From an uncultured Flavobacteriales bacterium (lineage in GTDB: Bacteria > Bacteroidota > Bacteroidia > Flavobacteriales_E > Vicingaceae), in the NCBI GenBank assembly GCA_937901255.1, contig CALCHN010000042.1:1-64000 (forward strand): 64,000 nucleotides of DNA, read 5' to 3'. The notes below the pieces were generated by a model. That model had not been told where the DNA came from and ran no database searches. It was given only the letters and a program-made list of their open reading frames with translations. This document shows positions 32,463-42,423 of the stretch, in pieces; positions within the stretch are counted from its first letter, which is position 1; the number at the start of each line of letters is the position of its first letter. Both the position numbers and the translations under genes were made by a program.

Positions 32463-34616
32463 ATGAAATATTTTAAAATTACAGCATCTTTATTACTTGC
32501 TGCATTATTATTTTCAGCATCACCAAAAGCTTACGCTCAGGTTGAAAGAACAGGAGAATGGTGTGGTGCAGATCAACACTCTGAAAAACTAATCCAACAG
32601 AAACCTTCTTTAATTCAACAAAAAGAACAATTTGAAGCTCAAGTTAGAGAGTTTATAAAAAATAATCCCAATGGAATAGAGAAAAAAGGTGGTCAAAATG
32701 ATAAAACTCCAAATTTCATTATTCCTGTAGTTTTCCATATAGTTACTTTTAATGGTCAAGGATATGTTTCCAAACAAGATATTGATAACGCTATGTTGAC
32801 TATTAATGAAGATTTTAGAAGACTTAATAACGATGCATCGCAGACAAGAAATACAACTAACGCACCTTTTGCTCCTGTAGCTGTTGATGCAAAAGTAGAA
32901 TTCAGGCTGGCTCATTTAGACCCTAATGGCAATTGTACAGAAGGAATTGTAAGAGTAGAGTCTCCACTTAGTGTTGATGCAGATGATGCGGTTAAAAATG
33001 TTAGTCGTTGGAACACTAAAAAATATTTTAATATTTGGTCTGTAGTAAACATCGATGGTGGTGGTGGCGGAGGAATAATTGCTGGGTATGCTCAATTTCC
33101 TCAATGGGGTATTAATAATACTTTTGGAGTTGTTATAGATCATCGATTTGTAAATCGAAATGATAGAACGTTAACCCACGAAATAGGGCATTGCTTTGGT
33201 TTATATCATACTTTCCAAGGTGGATGTAATAATAGTGCTACTGCTGGTGGAGATGGTGTTGCTGATACTCCACCTTCTGCTAATTCTACTTTTGGTTGTC
33301 CAACTACACAAAACACTTGTAATAATGTTCCTTCAGGAGATTTTTACGGTTCTAACGTACTTGATCAAATAGAAAACTATATGAGTTATAATAGTTGTCA
33401 AAATATGTTTTCAGCTGGTCAAAAAGCTAGAATGGATGCTGTTCTAAACAACACCAGTACAAGCACTGGATTAAGACAATTATCCGTAGCTTCAAACTTA
33501 GCATTTACAGGAACTGCTGACCCATACGGACCAGTTACTTGTGCTCCAATAGCAGATTTTACTTATGACAATCCTATGGTATGTGTAGGTTCGAGCGTTA
33601 CATATACAGACAATTCTTATAACGGAGTTGTTACCTCATATAATTGGACTTTTAATGGAGGAACTCCTGCAAATTCAACTGCAGCCAATCCAACAATAAC
33701 TTATAATACTCCTGGAGTTTACAATACTACTCACCAACCAGGAAATAGTGCTGGTACTGGTACCATTACTAAAAATAGTATCATTACAGTTAGCTCTTTA
33801 ACTGCAGATTACTCTGGAACTTTAGTAGAAAGTTTTGAAAACGCCACTACCTTTGGTAATGACTTTATAGTGCTAGATCCAACTGGCGGACAAAAATTCC
33901 AAAGAACGACTAGTGCTGCTGCTACTGGAAGTGCTGCTGTAGAGTTGAGAAACTTCTTAACTTCTACACCTGGATTAAAAGATGAATTAATCACTCCTTC
34001 TTATGATTTATCTAATGTAACCAACCCAGCGTTTAAATTTAAAGTTGCCTTTGCAAGAAGAGCAAGTACAAATACCGATAGGCTGTTTGTATGGTGGTCG
34101 TTAGATTGTGGAGAAACATGGACTTTAAAACTACCTTTAGGTGGTAACTCCTTATTTACCACAGGCTTGAAAACTTCTTTTTGGATTCCAACAAGTAGCG
34201 AATGGGTAGAAAAATCTATAGATTTAAGCACTATTAGCAACGAAACGAATGTACGTTTTAAATTCGCTTTTGAATCTGGAGGAGGAAATAACTTATATTT
34301 GGATGATATCAATATTGATGGTCTTTCTTCAATAGGTGAACAATATGATAACATTAGCAATTTTGTGATTTATCCTAACCCAGCAAAAAGTAATGCTATT
34401 ATCAGTTTTAACCTAACAAAAAATGTAGATAATCTTTCTGTAGTTGTTAAAGATTTATTAGGAAAAGACGTTACCAGCATTATAAACGGACAAAGTTTTA
34501 CTACTGGCAAATACACACTTTCAATTGATGAAAACAATCAACTTTCTTCAGGGGTTTATTTCGTTCAATTTAGAGCTGATAACAATGTAATTACACAAAA
34601 ATTAGTAATACAATAA
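32463..34616 (+). CDS. Secreted M43 (pappalysin-like) zinc protease with PKD domain and T9SS tail
   Basis: The 717-residue product has a signal peptide ending at AYAQ (26). The protease domain spans ~85-335. The metzincin motif is HEIGHCFGLYH (239-249), and the Met-turn is in IENYMSYNSCQNMF. A PKD domain (~365-445: IADFTYDNPMVCVGSSVTYTD, YNWTFNGGTP, NPTITYNTPGVY) follows, then a MAM/jelly-roll-like domain (~455-620: LVESFENATTFGNDF, LDDINIDGLSS). A sorting tail (NFVIYPNPAKSNAIISFN to QKLVIQ) closes it. It would be cell-surface or secreted, degrading proteins. A strong terminator follows. Confidence 0.95.
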   Translation: MKYFKITASLLLAALLFSASPKAYAQVERTGEWCGADQHSEKLIQQKPSLIQQKEQFEAQVREFIKNNPNGIEKKGGQNDKTPNFIIPVVFHIVTFNGQGYVSKQDIDNAMLTINEDFRRLNNDASQTRNTTNAPFAPVAVDAKVEFRLAHLDPNGNCTEGIVRVESPLSVDADDAVKNVSRWNTKKYFNIWSVVNIDGGGGGGIIAGYAQFPQWGINNTFGVVIDHRFVNRNDRTLTHEIGHCFGLYHTFQGGCNNSATAGGDGVADTPPSANSTFGCPTTQNTCNNVPSGDFYGSNVLDQIENYMSYNSCQNMFSAGQKARMDAVLNNTSTSTGLRQLSVASNLAFTGTADPYGPVTCAPIADFTYDNPMVCVGSSVTYTDNSYNGVVTSYNWTFNGGTPANSTAANPTITYNTPGVYNTTHQPGNSAGTGTITKNSIITVSSLTADYSGTLVESFENATTFGNDFIVLDPTGGQKFQRTTSAAATGSAAVELRNFLTSTPGLKDELITPSYDLSNVTNPAFKFKVAFARRASTNTDRLFVWWSLDCGETWTLKLPLGGNSLFTTGLKTSFWIPTSSEWVEKSIDLSTISNETNVRFKFAFESGGGNNLYLDDINIDGLSSIGEQYDNISNFVIYPNPAKSNAIISFNLTKNVDNLSVVVKDLLGKDVTSIINGQSFTTGKYTLSIDENNQLSSGVYFVQFRADNNVITQKLVIQ

Positions 34617-34649
34617 CACCATTTTTTTCAAATTAGTTTTTAGTTTTAC

Positions 34650-34684
34650 AGAGGCTACTTATTTAAATAAGTAGCCTCTTTTTA
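34650..34684 (+). terminator. Rho-independent terminator after the M43 protease
   Basis: AGAGGCTACTTATTT and AAATAAGTAGCCTCT form a perfect 15-bp inverted repeat followed by TTTTTATTTTG. The GC-rich base and T run make it a convincing terminator. Confidence 0.93.
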
Positions 34685-34696
34685 TTTTGTTCTACT

Positions 34697-34704
34697 TAAA
34701 TTTG
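34697..34704 (+). promoter_or_regulatory. Candidate -7 box for the ClC channel gene
   Basis: TAAATTTG fits TAnnTTTG and lies 20 bases before the ClC start, just after the terminator. Confidence 0.45.
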
Positions 34705-34724
34705 TCCTTTCAAGATTAAAACAG

Positions 34725-36104
34725 ATGTTTAAAAAAATAAAGGCTTATATTAATTCTCTTTTGCAACTGGTTAAAACCAAAATGCAAAATGACGAATTGA
34801 AAAAATTTACTTTACAGTCTTTTCCTTTTTGGGTATCATCTATTGTTGCTGGGCTTCTTGCTGTTTTCTATTCAAAGCTATTCCATTGGGTTGAACAACT
34901 TCATGAGACAATTGATTTTGAAAGAGCTTGGTGGATTTTTATTGTAGCTCCTTTAAGTTTTTTTATTGCTTGGTGGTTGGTTCACAAGTTTAGTCCTACT
35001 GCTTCGGGTAGCGGAATTCCACAACTTATTGCTAGTATTCAATTTTCTGGACAAAAAAATGGTTCTTCAAATATTTTAAAACTACTAAACGTAAAAGTGA
35101 TTATTGTAAAAATTATTAGTAGTATAACCTTATTACTTGGTGGTGGAGCAATTGGTAGAGAGGGTCCTACTATACAAATTTCAGGAGCAATTTTCAATAC
35201 TATTTATCGTTTTGTGCCCGATTTTTGGCCTAAAATTAATCAACGTCTAATGCTTATTTCTGGTGGTGCTGCTGGATTAGCAGCAGCCTTTAACACCCCT
35301 TTGGGTGGAATTGTGTTTGCTATAGAAGAGCTTGGTAAAACGCACTTAAATGCCATGCGAACTCATTTGTTTACCGCAGTAATTATTGCCGGATTAACCT
35401 CTCAACTTTTTTTGGGCTCTTATTTATATATTGGCACTCCTGATGTTCCAGAAATGAAAGGGCTAGCTATTATTCATGTAATTTTAACGGCCATTTTTAG
35501 TAGCTTTTTTGGTTACCTATTTTCTAGCATCTTAGTAAAAATAATTCGTTGGAAAAAAATATTAAAATACACCAAACAAAAAGCTGCTTGGGCAATTTTA
35601 ATGGGTTTGTTATTTGCAACATTAGTTTTTTTCACTGGCAACGATTCCACAGGTTCTGGAAATACAGTTATGGTAAACTTGCTTTTTAATGAAAATGCCA
35701 CAACCCAATGGCATACTTTCCCATCAAGGTTTTTTGCTTCTATTATTACTTATGTTAGCGGGGGAGCCGGAGGAATTTTTGCTCCATCACTTTCTATTGG
35801 AGCTACTTTGGGCGATGGCATCGTAAATCTGTTTAACATCCCTGAATTCAAAAATTTAATTATTATTACTTCTATGATTGCTTTTATGACTGGAGTTACG
35901 CATGCTCCATTCACATCATTCATTTTGGTTTTAGAAATGACCAATAGACATACTAGTGTTTTTTCTATGATGTTAGCAGCTCTTATTGCAATTAGTGTTG
36001 CCAAAATATTAAATAAAAAATCATTTTATGAGCAATTAGTAGAAGACTATCTTACTTCACCACTTTTTACTCCTAAAAAAGAAAAAAACCAACTTATTAA
36101 ATAA
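34725..36104 (+). CDS. clcA: ClC-type chloride channel/transporter
   Basis: The 459-residue membrane protein carries all three ClC filter motifs. GSGIPQ is at 95-100, GREGPTIQ at 144-151 (gating glutamate E146) and the GGIFAPSLSIGATLG stretch comes later. GGAAGLAAAFNTPLGGIVFAIEEL is the further signature. There are no CBS domains at the C-terminus. It may be a Cl-/H+ exchanger or a channel; a proton glutamate was not checked. The downstream CPBP protease gene starts 6 bp after it, so they share a transcript. Confidence 0.95.
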   Translation: MFKKIKAYINSLLQLVKTKMQNDELKKFTLQSFPFWVSSIVAGLLAVFYSKLFHWVEQLHETIDFERAWWIFIVAPLSFFIAWWLVHKFSPTASGSGIPQLIASIQFSGQKNGSSNILKLLNVKVIIVKIISSITLLLGGGAIGREGPTIQISGAIFNTIYRFVPDFWPKINQRLMLISGGAAGLAAAFNTPLGGIVFAIEELGKTHLNAMRTHLFTAVIIAGLTSQLFLGSYLYIGTPDVPEMKGLAIIHVILTAIFSSFFGYLFSSILVKIIRWKKILKYTKQKAAWAILMGLLFATLVFFTGNDSTGSGNTVMVNLLFNENATTQWHTFPSRFFASIITYVSGGAGGIFAPSLSIGATLGDGIVNLFNIPEFKNLIIITSMIAFMTGVTHAPFTSFILVLEMTNRHTSVFSMMLAALIAISVAKILNKKSFYEQLVEDYLTSPLFTPKKEKNQLIK

Positions 36105-36110
36105 ACAAAA

Positions 36111-37025
36111 ATGAATAGTCTTACCGAAAAACCCGACTACCTAAAACAATTAATAATAATTTTTATACTTTGTTTGTTAAGTTATTTGCTTTTCTTTGTT
36201 ATTGGTGTTGTTGTTGCCAACTTACTTTTCGATGTTAATATTAGCCCCCCATTTTCTTATCATCAATTAGCCTATGATGAACTAAATGCACTAAAAATCA
36301 TTCAACTTTTTAGTTCCATAGGGTTGTTTATTGTTCCGCCTCTAATTTATGCCAAATTGCTTAGTGAATCTCCATATATTGAACTTGGTATTAAAGCAAA
36401 AACTAATTTTAAAAGCATTATATTAACAGTGCTTATTATGTTGGTGGTAATGCCATTTTTATCCTTTACAATAGATATAAATTCAAAGTTAATATTACCC
36501 GAATTTATGTCTGCTATTGAAGAGTGGATGAAGCAAAGTGAAGAACAAGCCATGCAATTAACTTCATCCTTTCTTAAAATGGACAATTTTTTTGATTTCC
36601 TTTTCATCTTTTTATTAGTAGCAATTTTGCCAGCTGTAGGTGAAGAATTATTGTTTAGAGGAGTCTTACAAAAACTGTTGATTAAATGGACCAAAAAATA
36701 CCATTTAGGCATTTGGATTACAGCAATATTATTCAGTGCACTACACATGCAATTTTATGGCTTTTTGCCACGATTAATTTTAGGAGTAATGTTTGGCTAT
36801 TTATTTTTTTGGAGTAAATCACTTTGGCTACCAATTTTAGCTCATTTATTAAACAATGGCTCTGTTGTAATAGCTGCTTATATTAATCCTGACACTATTA
36901 GCGAAAGTGAACCATTTTCATCTTCAGAAAACACTTTATTATCCATTTCACTTATCCTAATAAGTTTTATTACCACAGCATTTTTACTTTTAACGCTTAA
37001 AAAATTGCATAAAAATACCGTTTAG
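36111..37025 (+). CDS. CPBP family intramembrane metalloprotease
   Basis: The 304-residue protein has about eight hydrophobic segments. The CAAX-protease/Abi motifs are EELLFRGVLQKLL (178-190), ILFSALHMQFYGFLPRLILG (His 212) and SLWLPILAHLLNNG. These supply the Glu/His residues of the intramembrane active site. The substrate is unknown; relatives cut prenylated or bacteriocin-type peptides or act in envelope control. It is coupled to the ClC gene (6 bp gap). Confidence 0.92.
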   Translation: MNSLTEKPDYLKQLIIIFILCLLSYLLFFVIGVVVANLLFDVNISPPFSYHQLAYDELNALKIIQLFSSIGLFIVPPLIYAKLLSESPYIELGIKAKTNFKSIILTVLIMLVVMPFLSFTIDINSKLILPEFMSAIEEWMKQSEEQAMQLTSSFLKMDNFFDFLFIFLLVAILPAVGEELLFRGVLQKLLIKWTKKYHLGIWITAILFSALHMQFYGFLPRLILGVMFGYLFFWSKSLWLPILAHLLNNGSVVIAAYINPDTISESEPFSSSENTLLSISLILISFITTAFLLLTLKKLHKNTV

Positions 37026-37100
37026 TAGAAAAACCCTACCGTTTATATACTAAAACCATCCATTTAAATGTTAGCACTTAAACTTATTCGTTGAATTGTT

Positions 37101-37108
37101 TAGTTTTG
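37101..37108 (+). promoter_or_regulatory. Candidate -7 box upstream of the 37130 gene
   Basis: TAGTTTTG fits TAnnTTTG, 21 bases before the start codon. Confidence 0.4.
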
Positions 37109-37129
37109 CAAGTAAGCATTGTGTAATTT

Positions 37130-37888
37130 ATGAGATTAAAAACGCCACTTTATTTTTTAATAGGATTAACTCTGTTGGTTTCATTAGATATGAAAGCACA
37201 GGAAAACATTACCACTTTTGGTATTCAATTTAAACCTATTGTTCCTTTAAACTATATTGATGGTGGCAAACAAGCTAAAGAACAAAATAATATCTCTTTC
37301 GAGATTGACCCTAAAGTTGGCTTAAGTTTCGGAATGGTAATAAGAAAAGGCTTAACAAAAAATATTTCCTTAGAAACAGGTATCAATTACTTACGTAGAA
37401 ATTTTAGCCTTAGTATAAACGACAAAGACTCAGCATTTACAAGTAATTCTAAATTTAGACTGGTAACCTACGAAATTCCGGTTTCTGGGTTAGTTTATGT
37501 ACAATTAGGTAGAGAGATGTTTATGAACGTTTCTGGAGGGATGTCGGTAGATATTTATCCTACACCATTGTTTGTAAATGAATATGAAGTTTTTGCTAAT
37601 GCCGTAAACAGAAAAAGCTGGGTTCAGTTAAGTTTAATTGCCAATGTAGGTTGGGAATACAGAACAAGAAAAAGTGGTTACTGGTATGCTGGATTTTCTT
37701 TCCACAGGCCTTTTAGTTCTCTTATGCAATCTTTTGTTACTTACGAAGCCTATAATAGAAATGAGGAAGCTAGATTTGAATTATCTGGCAATTATTTAAC
37801 CATAGATTTAAGGTATTTTTTCCATGAAGATAAAGAGAAAAAAGCTCCCCCTAAAAAAGATTTCAGACAAAAGAAACCAGAACGTTAA
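37130..37888 (+). CDS. Outer-membrane beta-barrel protein, unknown
   Basis: The 252-residue product has a signal peptide (MRLKTPLYFLIGLTLLVSLDMKAQ). Strand-like segments follow: ITTFGIQFKPIVPLNYI, VGLSFGMVIRKGLTKNISLETGINYLRRNFSL, FRLVTYEIPVSGLVYVQL, WVQLSLIANVGWEYRTR, YWYAGFSFHRPF. The C-terminal 25 residues are charged (HEDKEKKAPPKKDFRQKKPER), so the last barrel strand is YLTIDLRYFF. Similar small barrels are common in Bacteroidota; function unknown. A bidirectional terminator follows. Confidence 0.75.
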   Translation: MRLKTPLYFLIGLTLLVSLDMKAQENITTFGIQFKPIVPLNYIDGGKQAKEQNNISFEIDPKVGLSFGMVIRKGLTKNISLETGINYLRRNFSLSINDKDSAFTSNSKFRLVTYEIPVSGLVYVQLGREMFMNVSGGMSVDIYPTPLFVNEYEVFANAVNRKSWVQLSLIANVGWEYRTRKSGYWYAGFSFHRPFSSLMQSFVTYEAYNRNEEARFELSGNYLTIDLRYFFHEDKEKKAPPKKDFRQKKPER

Positions 37889-37893
37889 AAATA

Positions 37894-37932
37894 AAAAAAC
37901 CTCCAAGAAATTATTTCTTGGAGGTTTTTTTA
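37894..37932. terminator. Bidirectional rho-independent terminator
   Basis: AAAAAACCTCCAAGAAA and TTTCTTGGAGGTTTTTT form a perfect 17-bp stem with a TTA loop. A-run and T-run flanks make it work for both convergent genes (barrel protein on plus, PA-domain protein on minus). Confidence 0.95.
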
Positions 37933-37952
37933 AGTGTTATTATTTCAGTAAA

Positions 37953-39677
37953 TTATCTGCTAATTAAAACATTAAATGCTTTTGTAGATTCATCAGCAAA
38001 AGTCATTTTGAAAATATAAGTTCCGTTTTCAATGTTTGCAACATCAACAGAAATTACATTAGTTGAGCTTAAGTTAACATTTTCTGTAGCAACTAATTTT
38101 CCAGCAACATCATAAATATCCACTTGAGCTAATCCATTAAATTTACCAACAGGTATATTAATAATATTAGCAGCTGGGTTTGGATAAGGAGTAATGTCAT
38201 TGCTATTTTCTACTTCTTCCACACCAACAGTTCCTGCTGGAGCAAAAGTAACAGAAAGAGCTGGTACATTCTCTAATCCAAAACCATTCAAGTAAGCATT
38301 AGAACCATCCACAAACAATGGCATACTAGGCTGTAAATAAGTGTTTTGAGTAGTTGTATAATCTAATTGATTATCAAACCCTAAAAACAATATTGTACTT
38401 GCAGTTCTAAAGCAAAATAAATATCGTTGATTATCCAATAATGTAACAGGAGCAGAAAAAGGAATGTAAATATTAGAATCTTGCTCATTATTAGAAGAAA
38501 ATATGTGGAACACATTGTCAACTTCATTTAAATTAGCAAAAGCTAAGTTAGCATCATTAATATCTGTAAAAGCGTCATTCCATTCATAAGCTACAACTTC
38601 TACAAATTCATTAGATATATCGTCACCAGAATTTGCTGAAACTGAAAAAGTCATTCCATTCGCTTGTAATCTACTTGCATTTGGATCACTAAAAGCTAAA
38701 CAGTTTTCATAATTAGTGGTAAAAGTTGCAGGTCTTGAACCTGCAGGATTTAGCATCTCTCCGCTATTTTCATCTCTTCTTCCATAAGAGTAAATTGCAT
38801 TATCTAACATAAAGTCAGCAGAAAGAGTATTATCATTTGGGTCTCCATCAGGATTTGCTGTTGAAATAGTATAGTTCATAGTATAATATCCTGCAGCATA
38901 AGTAGCTTGAGAAAATGTTCCTAAAGTTACGTATATAGAATCTCCAGATACTAATCCATTAATAGCTGCACTATCAGCAAAAATAGTATTTCCTCCAAAA
39001 GATATTTCTACCTTTAATTCTGCATTATTTTGTGTTTGATTACCAAAATTTCTTACCCAAGCACCAGTAGGAACACTAAACTCAGTTGCATTTAAAGATA
39101 ATGGTAATAAATTAGAAAATCTTCTTGCCATTAACACATCAGCTTTAGTAGAACCAAGATCGTCAGCAAATAAGCCAACTTTACTTCCAATAAACCCTGT
39201 TACAGTGCCTGCTATAATGTCGTTTCTTAATAAAGCACCATCAACATCTGTAATCATGATTACAGGTATGGTTACAGAAGTACCGCTAACACCTCCGCCC
39301 ATAGCAATAGGTGCTCCTGGTATATTGTTAATTATAATTACAGCCATAGCTCCAGCGTTTTGGGCAGCTAAAGCCTTAGCTCCAAATTCGCAGCTACCTC
39401 TATAAAGAACAGCAATTTTATTAGTTAAATTGGCTGCTAATGGTGGTGAACAAGCTATTGTATCTCCTCCTGGAGCATCAACAAATTGCAATGTACCTGT
39501 AACAGCATTTGCTGGAATATTTAAATCTGGCGTTGCCCAATCGTTACCCCCTGGGTCTGCCCATGTTAGCGGATAATTCCCCATTAATGGAGCCGGAGAT
39601 TGCACTTGAAAAATGACTTGTGCAAAAGCAAAAGCTCCTGTTAGGGTCATTGCTAAAAATAGTGAAAGTTTTTTCAT
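37953..39677 (-). CDS. PA-domain protein with T9SS sorting tail
   Basis: The 574-residue product has a signal peptide ending AFAFAQ (20). A protease-associated (PA) domain spans ~50-165: IACSPPLAANLTNKIAVLYRGSCEFGAKALAAQNAGAMAVIIINN and VTIPVIMITDVDGALL are shown by the parts VLYRGSCEFG and PVIMITDVDG. A central region (~170-480) has Ig-like repeats (WVRNFGNQTQNNAELKVEISFGG). The C-terminal sorting tail is ITPYPNPAANIINIPVG to FNVLISR. There is no catalytic domain, so it is probably a binding or structural surface protein. The minus-strand promoter is at 39722. Confidence 0.9.
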   Translation of the reverse strand: MKKLSLFLAMTLTGAFAFAQVIFQVQSPAPLMGNYPLTWADPGGNDWATPDLNIPANAVTGTLQFVDAPGGDTIACSPPLAANLTNKIAVLYRGSCEFGAKALAAQNAGAMAVIIINNIPGAPIAMGGGVSGTSVTIPVIMITDVDGALLRNDIIAGTVTGFIGSKVGLFADDLGSTKADVLMARRFSNLLPLSLNATEFSVPTGAWVRNFGNQTQNNAELKVEISFGGNTIFADSAAINGLVSGDSIYVTLGTFSQATYAAGYYTMNYTISTANPDGDPNDNTLSADFMLDNAIYSYGRRDENSGEMLNPAGSRPATFTTNYENCLAFSDPNASRLQANGMTFSVSANSGDDISNEFVEVVAYEWNDAFTDINDANLAFANLNEVDNVFHIFSSNNEQDSNIYIPFSAPVTLLDNQRYLFCFRTASTILFLGFDNQLDYTTTQNTYLQPSMPLFVDGSNAYLNGFGLENVPALSVTFAPAGTVGVEEVENSNDITPYPNPAANIINIPVGKFNGLAQVDIYDVAGKLVATENVNLSSTNVISVDVANIENGTYIFKMTFADESTKAFNVLISR

Positions 39678-39721
39678 AGCATTAAAGTTTTAGTTAATAA
39701 TTAGATTAAATGTTTAGAGAA

Positions 39722-39729
39722 CAAATATA
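39722..39729 (-). promoter_or_regulatory. Candidate -7 box for the PA-domain gene
   Basis: On the minus strand it reads TATATTTG (TAnnTTTG), 44 bases before the start codon. Confidence 0.4.
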
Positions 39730-39818
39730 ACAAATATTTAAAAATTAATCAATAATTTTAAACTAAACTCTTATGAATCTACCCATTAAGAACCCAAGAA
39801 TTGATCTAATTTTTGTTG

Positions 39819-42248
39819 TTATCTTACAACAGCATTAAACTCGTTGGTGTAAGTAAAAATAAGTTTTTGCATTACCTTATCCACTTCATTATCAGTTAAA
39901 GTTTTGTTTTCATCTTGAAAAACAAAACTCATAGCATACGATTTTTTTCCTTTTTCAAGGTTTTTTCCTTCATAAACATCAAACAAATTTACCTTTTTAA
40001 GTAATCTTTTTTCTTGTTTAAATGCAGCAATTTTTAATGTTTCGTATGTTGTTGGAGTATCTAACAATAAAGACAAATCCCTTCTTACAGGAGGAAACTT
40101 ACTTATTGGACGGTAAATTACTTTGTGCTTTTTAATGATGTTAATAAACTCATCTAAATTTAGTTGTGCAAAATAGACAGGCTGATTAATTTCAAATTGT
40201 TTTTGAAGTTCTGAACTAACTTCGCCCAATTGAACCAATGCTTTATTGTTGATAGAAAAAGTTAATCCGTAAGCAAAATTATTGGAGATTGATAGTTTGC
40301 TTACACTTTTATCCTCTTCAATTCCAAACCTTTCTAATAAAGCAGTAACAACTCCTTTTAAGTGATAAAAATTACTATTATCTTTGCTAGTATTCCAATT
40401 TTCAAGTTGTTGTTTTCCGGTAACAAACAAGCTCAAACAATTGGTTTCATTAAACTTTCCATCCGCTGTTGAATAAACTTTACCTATTTCAAACAAACTT
40501 AAATCCGGACTTTTTCTGTTTTGATTAAATACTATTGCTTCTAATCCGTTATACAGTAATGTTTTTCGCATTACACCTAACTCATTACTCAACGGATTAA
40601 GCAATTCTACCAAGTCTTCTGTTTGGTTATAGTAGTAAGATTTTTTTGTTAATGAATTAGAAAACAACTCATTAAACCCTTTACTTACCAATAAATCAGA
40701 TAACGTATTAACAATTTTTTCTTTATCTGGCACAGGTTTTTGAGTGATAGATGTAGTCATTTTTGATGGAATTTCTACATTGTTATATCCATAAACACGT
40801 AAAATTTCTTCTATCACATCTACTTCTCTGGTAACATCAACTTTAAATGGAGGCACATTAAGCCCCAACTCTTTATCATTTTCTTTTACGATAGTTATTC
40901 CCAAAGAAGTAATAATGTTTTTAATAAGAGCTCTGTCTAGTTGTTTTCCAATTAATCTATCGCAATTGTTGTAGTTAAAAACAACTTCAACATCATTAAT
41001 TTTTGTAGGATAAGCATCACTCACTTCTGAAGCTATTGTTCCACCTGCTATTTGCTGAATAAGTTGAGCTGCTCTTTTTAACGCATAAATGGTAATATTT
41101 GGATCAGCTCCTCTTTCATATCTAAAAGAAGCATCTGTATTTAACCCATGTCTTTTAGAGGTTTTTCTGATGGTAACTGGATTGAAATAAGCACTTTCTA
41201 AAAACACTTGCTTAGTGTTATTGGTTACTCCAGCAGTTGCTCCACCAAAAACTCCTGCAATACAAAGCGGTTTTTCGGTATCGCAAATCATTAAATCTTG
41301 ATCGGAAAGTGTTCTTTCTATTCCATCTAGCGTAACAAATTTTGTTTTGTCGGTTACTGTTTTTACGATAATTTTTTTATCCGCAATTTTAGCTGCATCA
41401 AAAGCATGTAGAGGTTGACCTGTTTCATGTAATACAAAATTGGTAATATCAACCACATTATTAATTGGATTTAACCCTATGCTCAATAATTTATTTTTCA
41501 GCCAATTAGGAGATTCTTTTACCTCAACATTAGTGATTGAAATAGACGAATAACGCGGACATCTTTCTTTATCTTCTACTTTTACATCAACAACCAAATC
41601 GTTATTAGCAGTTTTTACATCATCTACAACTGGAAAGTTAACAACTAATTTTTCTGTGGCGGTTTGGTTTAAAACTGCTGCAATATCTCTCGCCACTCCA
41701 ATATGGCTAGTAGCATCTGCTCTGTTTGGAGTTAGTCCTATTTCAAAAATCACATCTGTTTCTACACCAAAAAAATCACTTGCTAGTTTACCAATGGTTG
41801 CATTTCCATTTAACACCATAATTCCATCGTGCGATGTCCCTAATCCTATTTCATCTTCAGCACAAATCATCCCTTCAGAAACCTGTCCTCTTATTTTAGA
41901 TTTATTAATTTTAAAAGGTTCTCCTTCCAGCGGATAAATCGTACAACCAACTGGGGCAACAACTACTTTTTGACCCTCAGCAACATTTGGAGCTCCACAA
42001 ACAATATTCAATAAAGGTTCATTTTCACTAATTTTTACTTTAGTAACGCTCAGCCTATCCGCATCAGGATGTTTTTCTTTGGTAACAACCTCACCTATCA
42101 CCAACCCTTTTAATCCGCCTTTAATGCTTTCTGTAGTTTCATAACCTTCTACTTCCAACCCACAATTAGTTAGTAATTCCGAAAGTTGCTCAATAGAAAG
42201 TTGCTCAATATTTATGTAGTCTTTAAGCCAGTTGTAAGAAATTTTCAT
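39819..42248 (-). CDS. pheT: Phenylalanyl-tRNA synthetase beta subunit
   Basis: The 809-residue beta chain of the alpha2beta2 enzyme works with PheS to charge tRNA-Phe. The order of domains is: N-terminal MKISYNWLKDYI, a tRNA-binding OB domain (~40-150: GEVVTKEKHPDADRLSVTKV, IVCGAPNVAEGQKV), B3/B4 editing domain (TNFVLHETGQPLHAFDA), B5 domain, catalytic-like core (VDVTREVDVIEEILRVYGYNN) and the FDX-ACB anticodon domain at the C-terminus (KFPPVRRDLSLLLD to the end). pheS is not adjacent, which is usual in Bacteroidota. No oddities seen. Confidence 0.97.
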   Translation of the reverse strand: MKISYNWLKDYINIEQLSIEQLSELLTNCGLEVEGYETTESIKGGLKGLVIGEVVTKEKHPDADRLSVTKVKISENEPLLNIVCGAPNVAEGQKVVVAPVGCTIYPLEGEPFKINKSKIRGQVSEGMICAEDEIGLGTSHDGIMVLNGNATIGKLASDFFGVETDVIFEIGLTPNRADATSHIGVARDIAAVLNQTATEKLVVNFPVVDDVKTANNDLVVDVKVEDKERCPRYSSISITNVEVKESPNWLKNKLLSIGLNPINNVVDITNFVLHETGQPLHAFDAAKIADKKIIVKTVTDKTKFVTLDGIERTLSDQDLMICDTEKPLCIAGVFGGATAGVTNNTKQVFLESAYFNPVTIRKTSKRHGLNTDASFRYERGADPNITIYALKRAAQLIQQIAGGTIASEVSDAYPTKINDVEVVFNYNNCDRLIGKQLDRALIKNIITSLGITIVKENDKELGLNVPPFKVDVTREVDVIEEILRVYGYNNVEIPSKMTTSITQKPVPDKEKIVNTLSDLLVSKGFNELFSNSLTKKSYYYNQTEDLVELLNPLSNELGVMRKTLLYNGLEAIVFNQNRKSPDLSLFEIGKVYSTADGKFNETNCLSLFVTGKQQLENWNTSKDNSNFYHLKGVVTALLERFGIEEDKSVSKLSISNNFAYGLTFSINNKALVQLGEVSSELQKQFEINQPVYFAQLNLDEFINIIKKHKVIYRPISKFPPVRRDLSLLLDTPTTYETLKIAAFKQEKRLLKKVNLFDVYEGKNLEKGKKSYAMSFVFQDENKTLTDNEVDKVMQKLIFTYTNEFNAVVR

Positions 42249-42423
42249 TTGTTAATTTATCTATTTTATTAATCCGTTTAAGTTGTAATTTGCCAAAATA
42301 ATTTACCAATGTTAGCAAATTTTTACTTGGGTGGTTCAACTATTAAAAATTTGAATGCAAATATACATAATCGGTTAGGAATTTTATTGGTAGGATATGG
42401 GTGTTTAAATGTATAACTCTAAA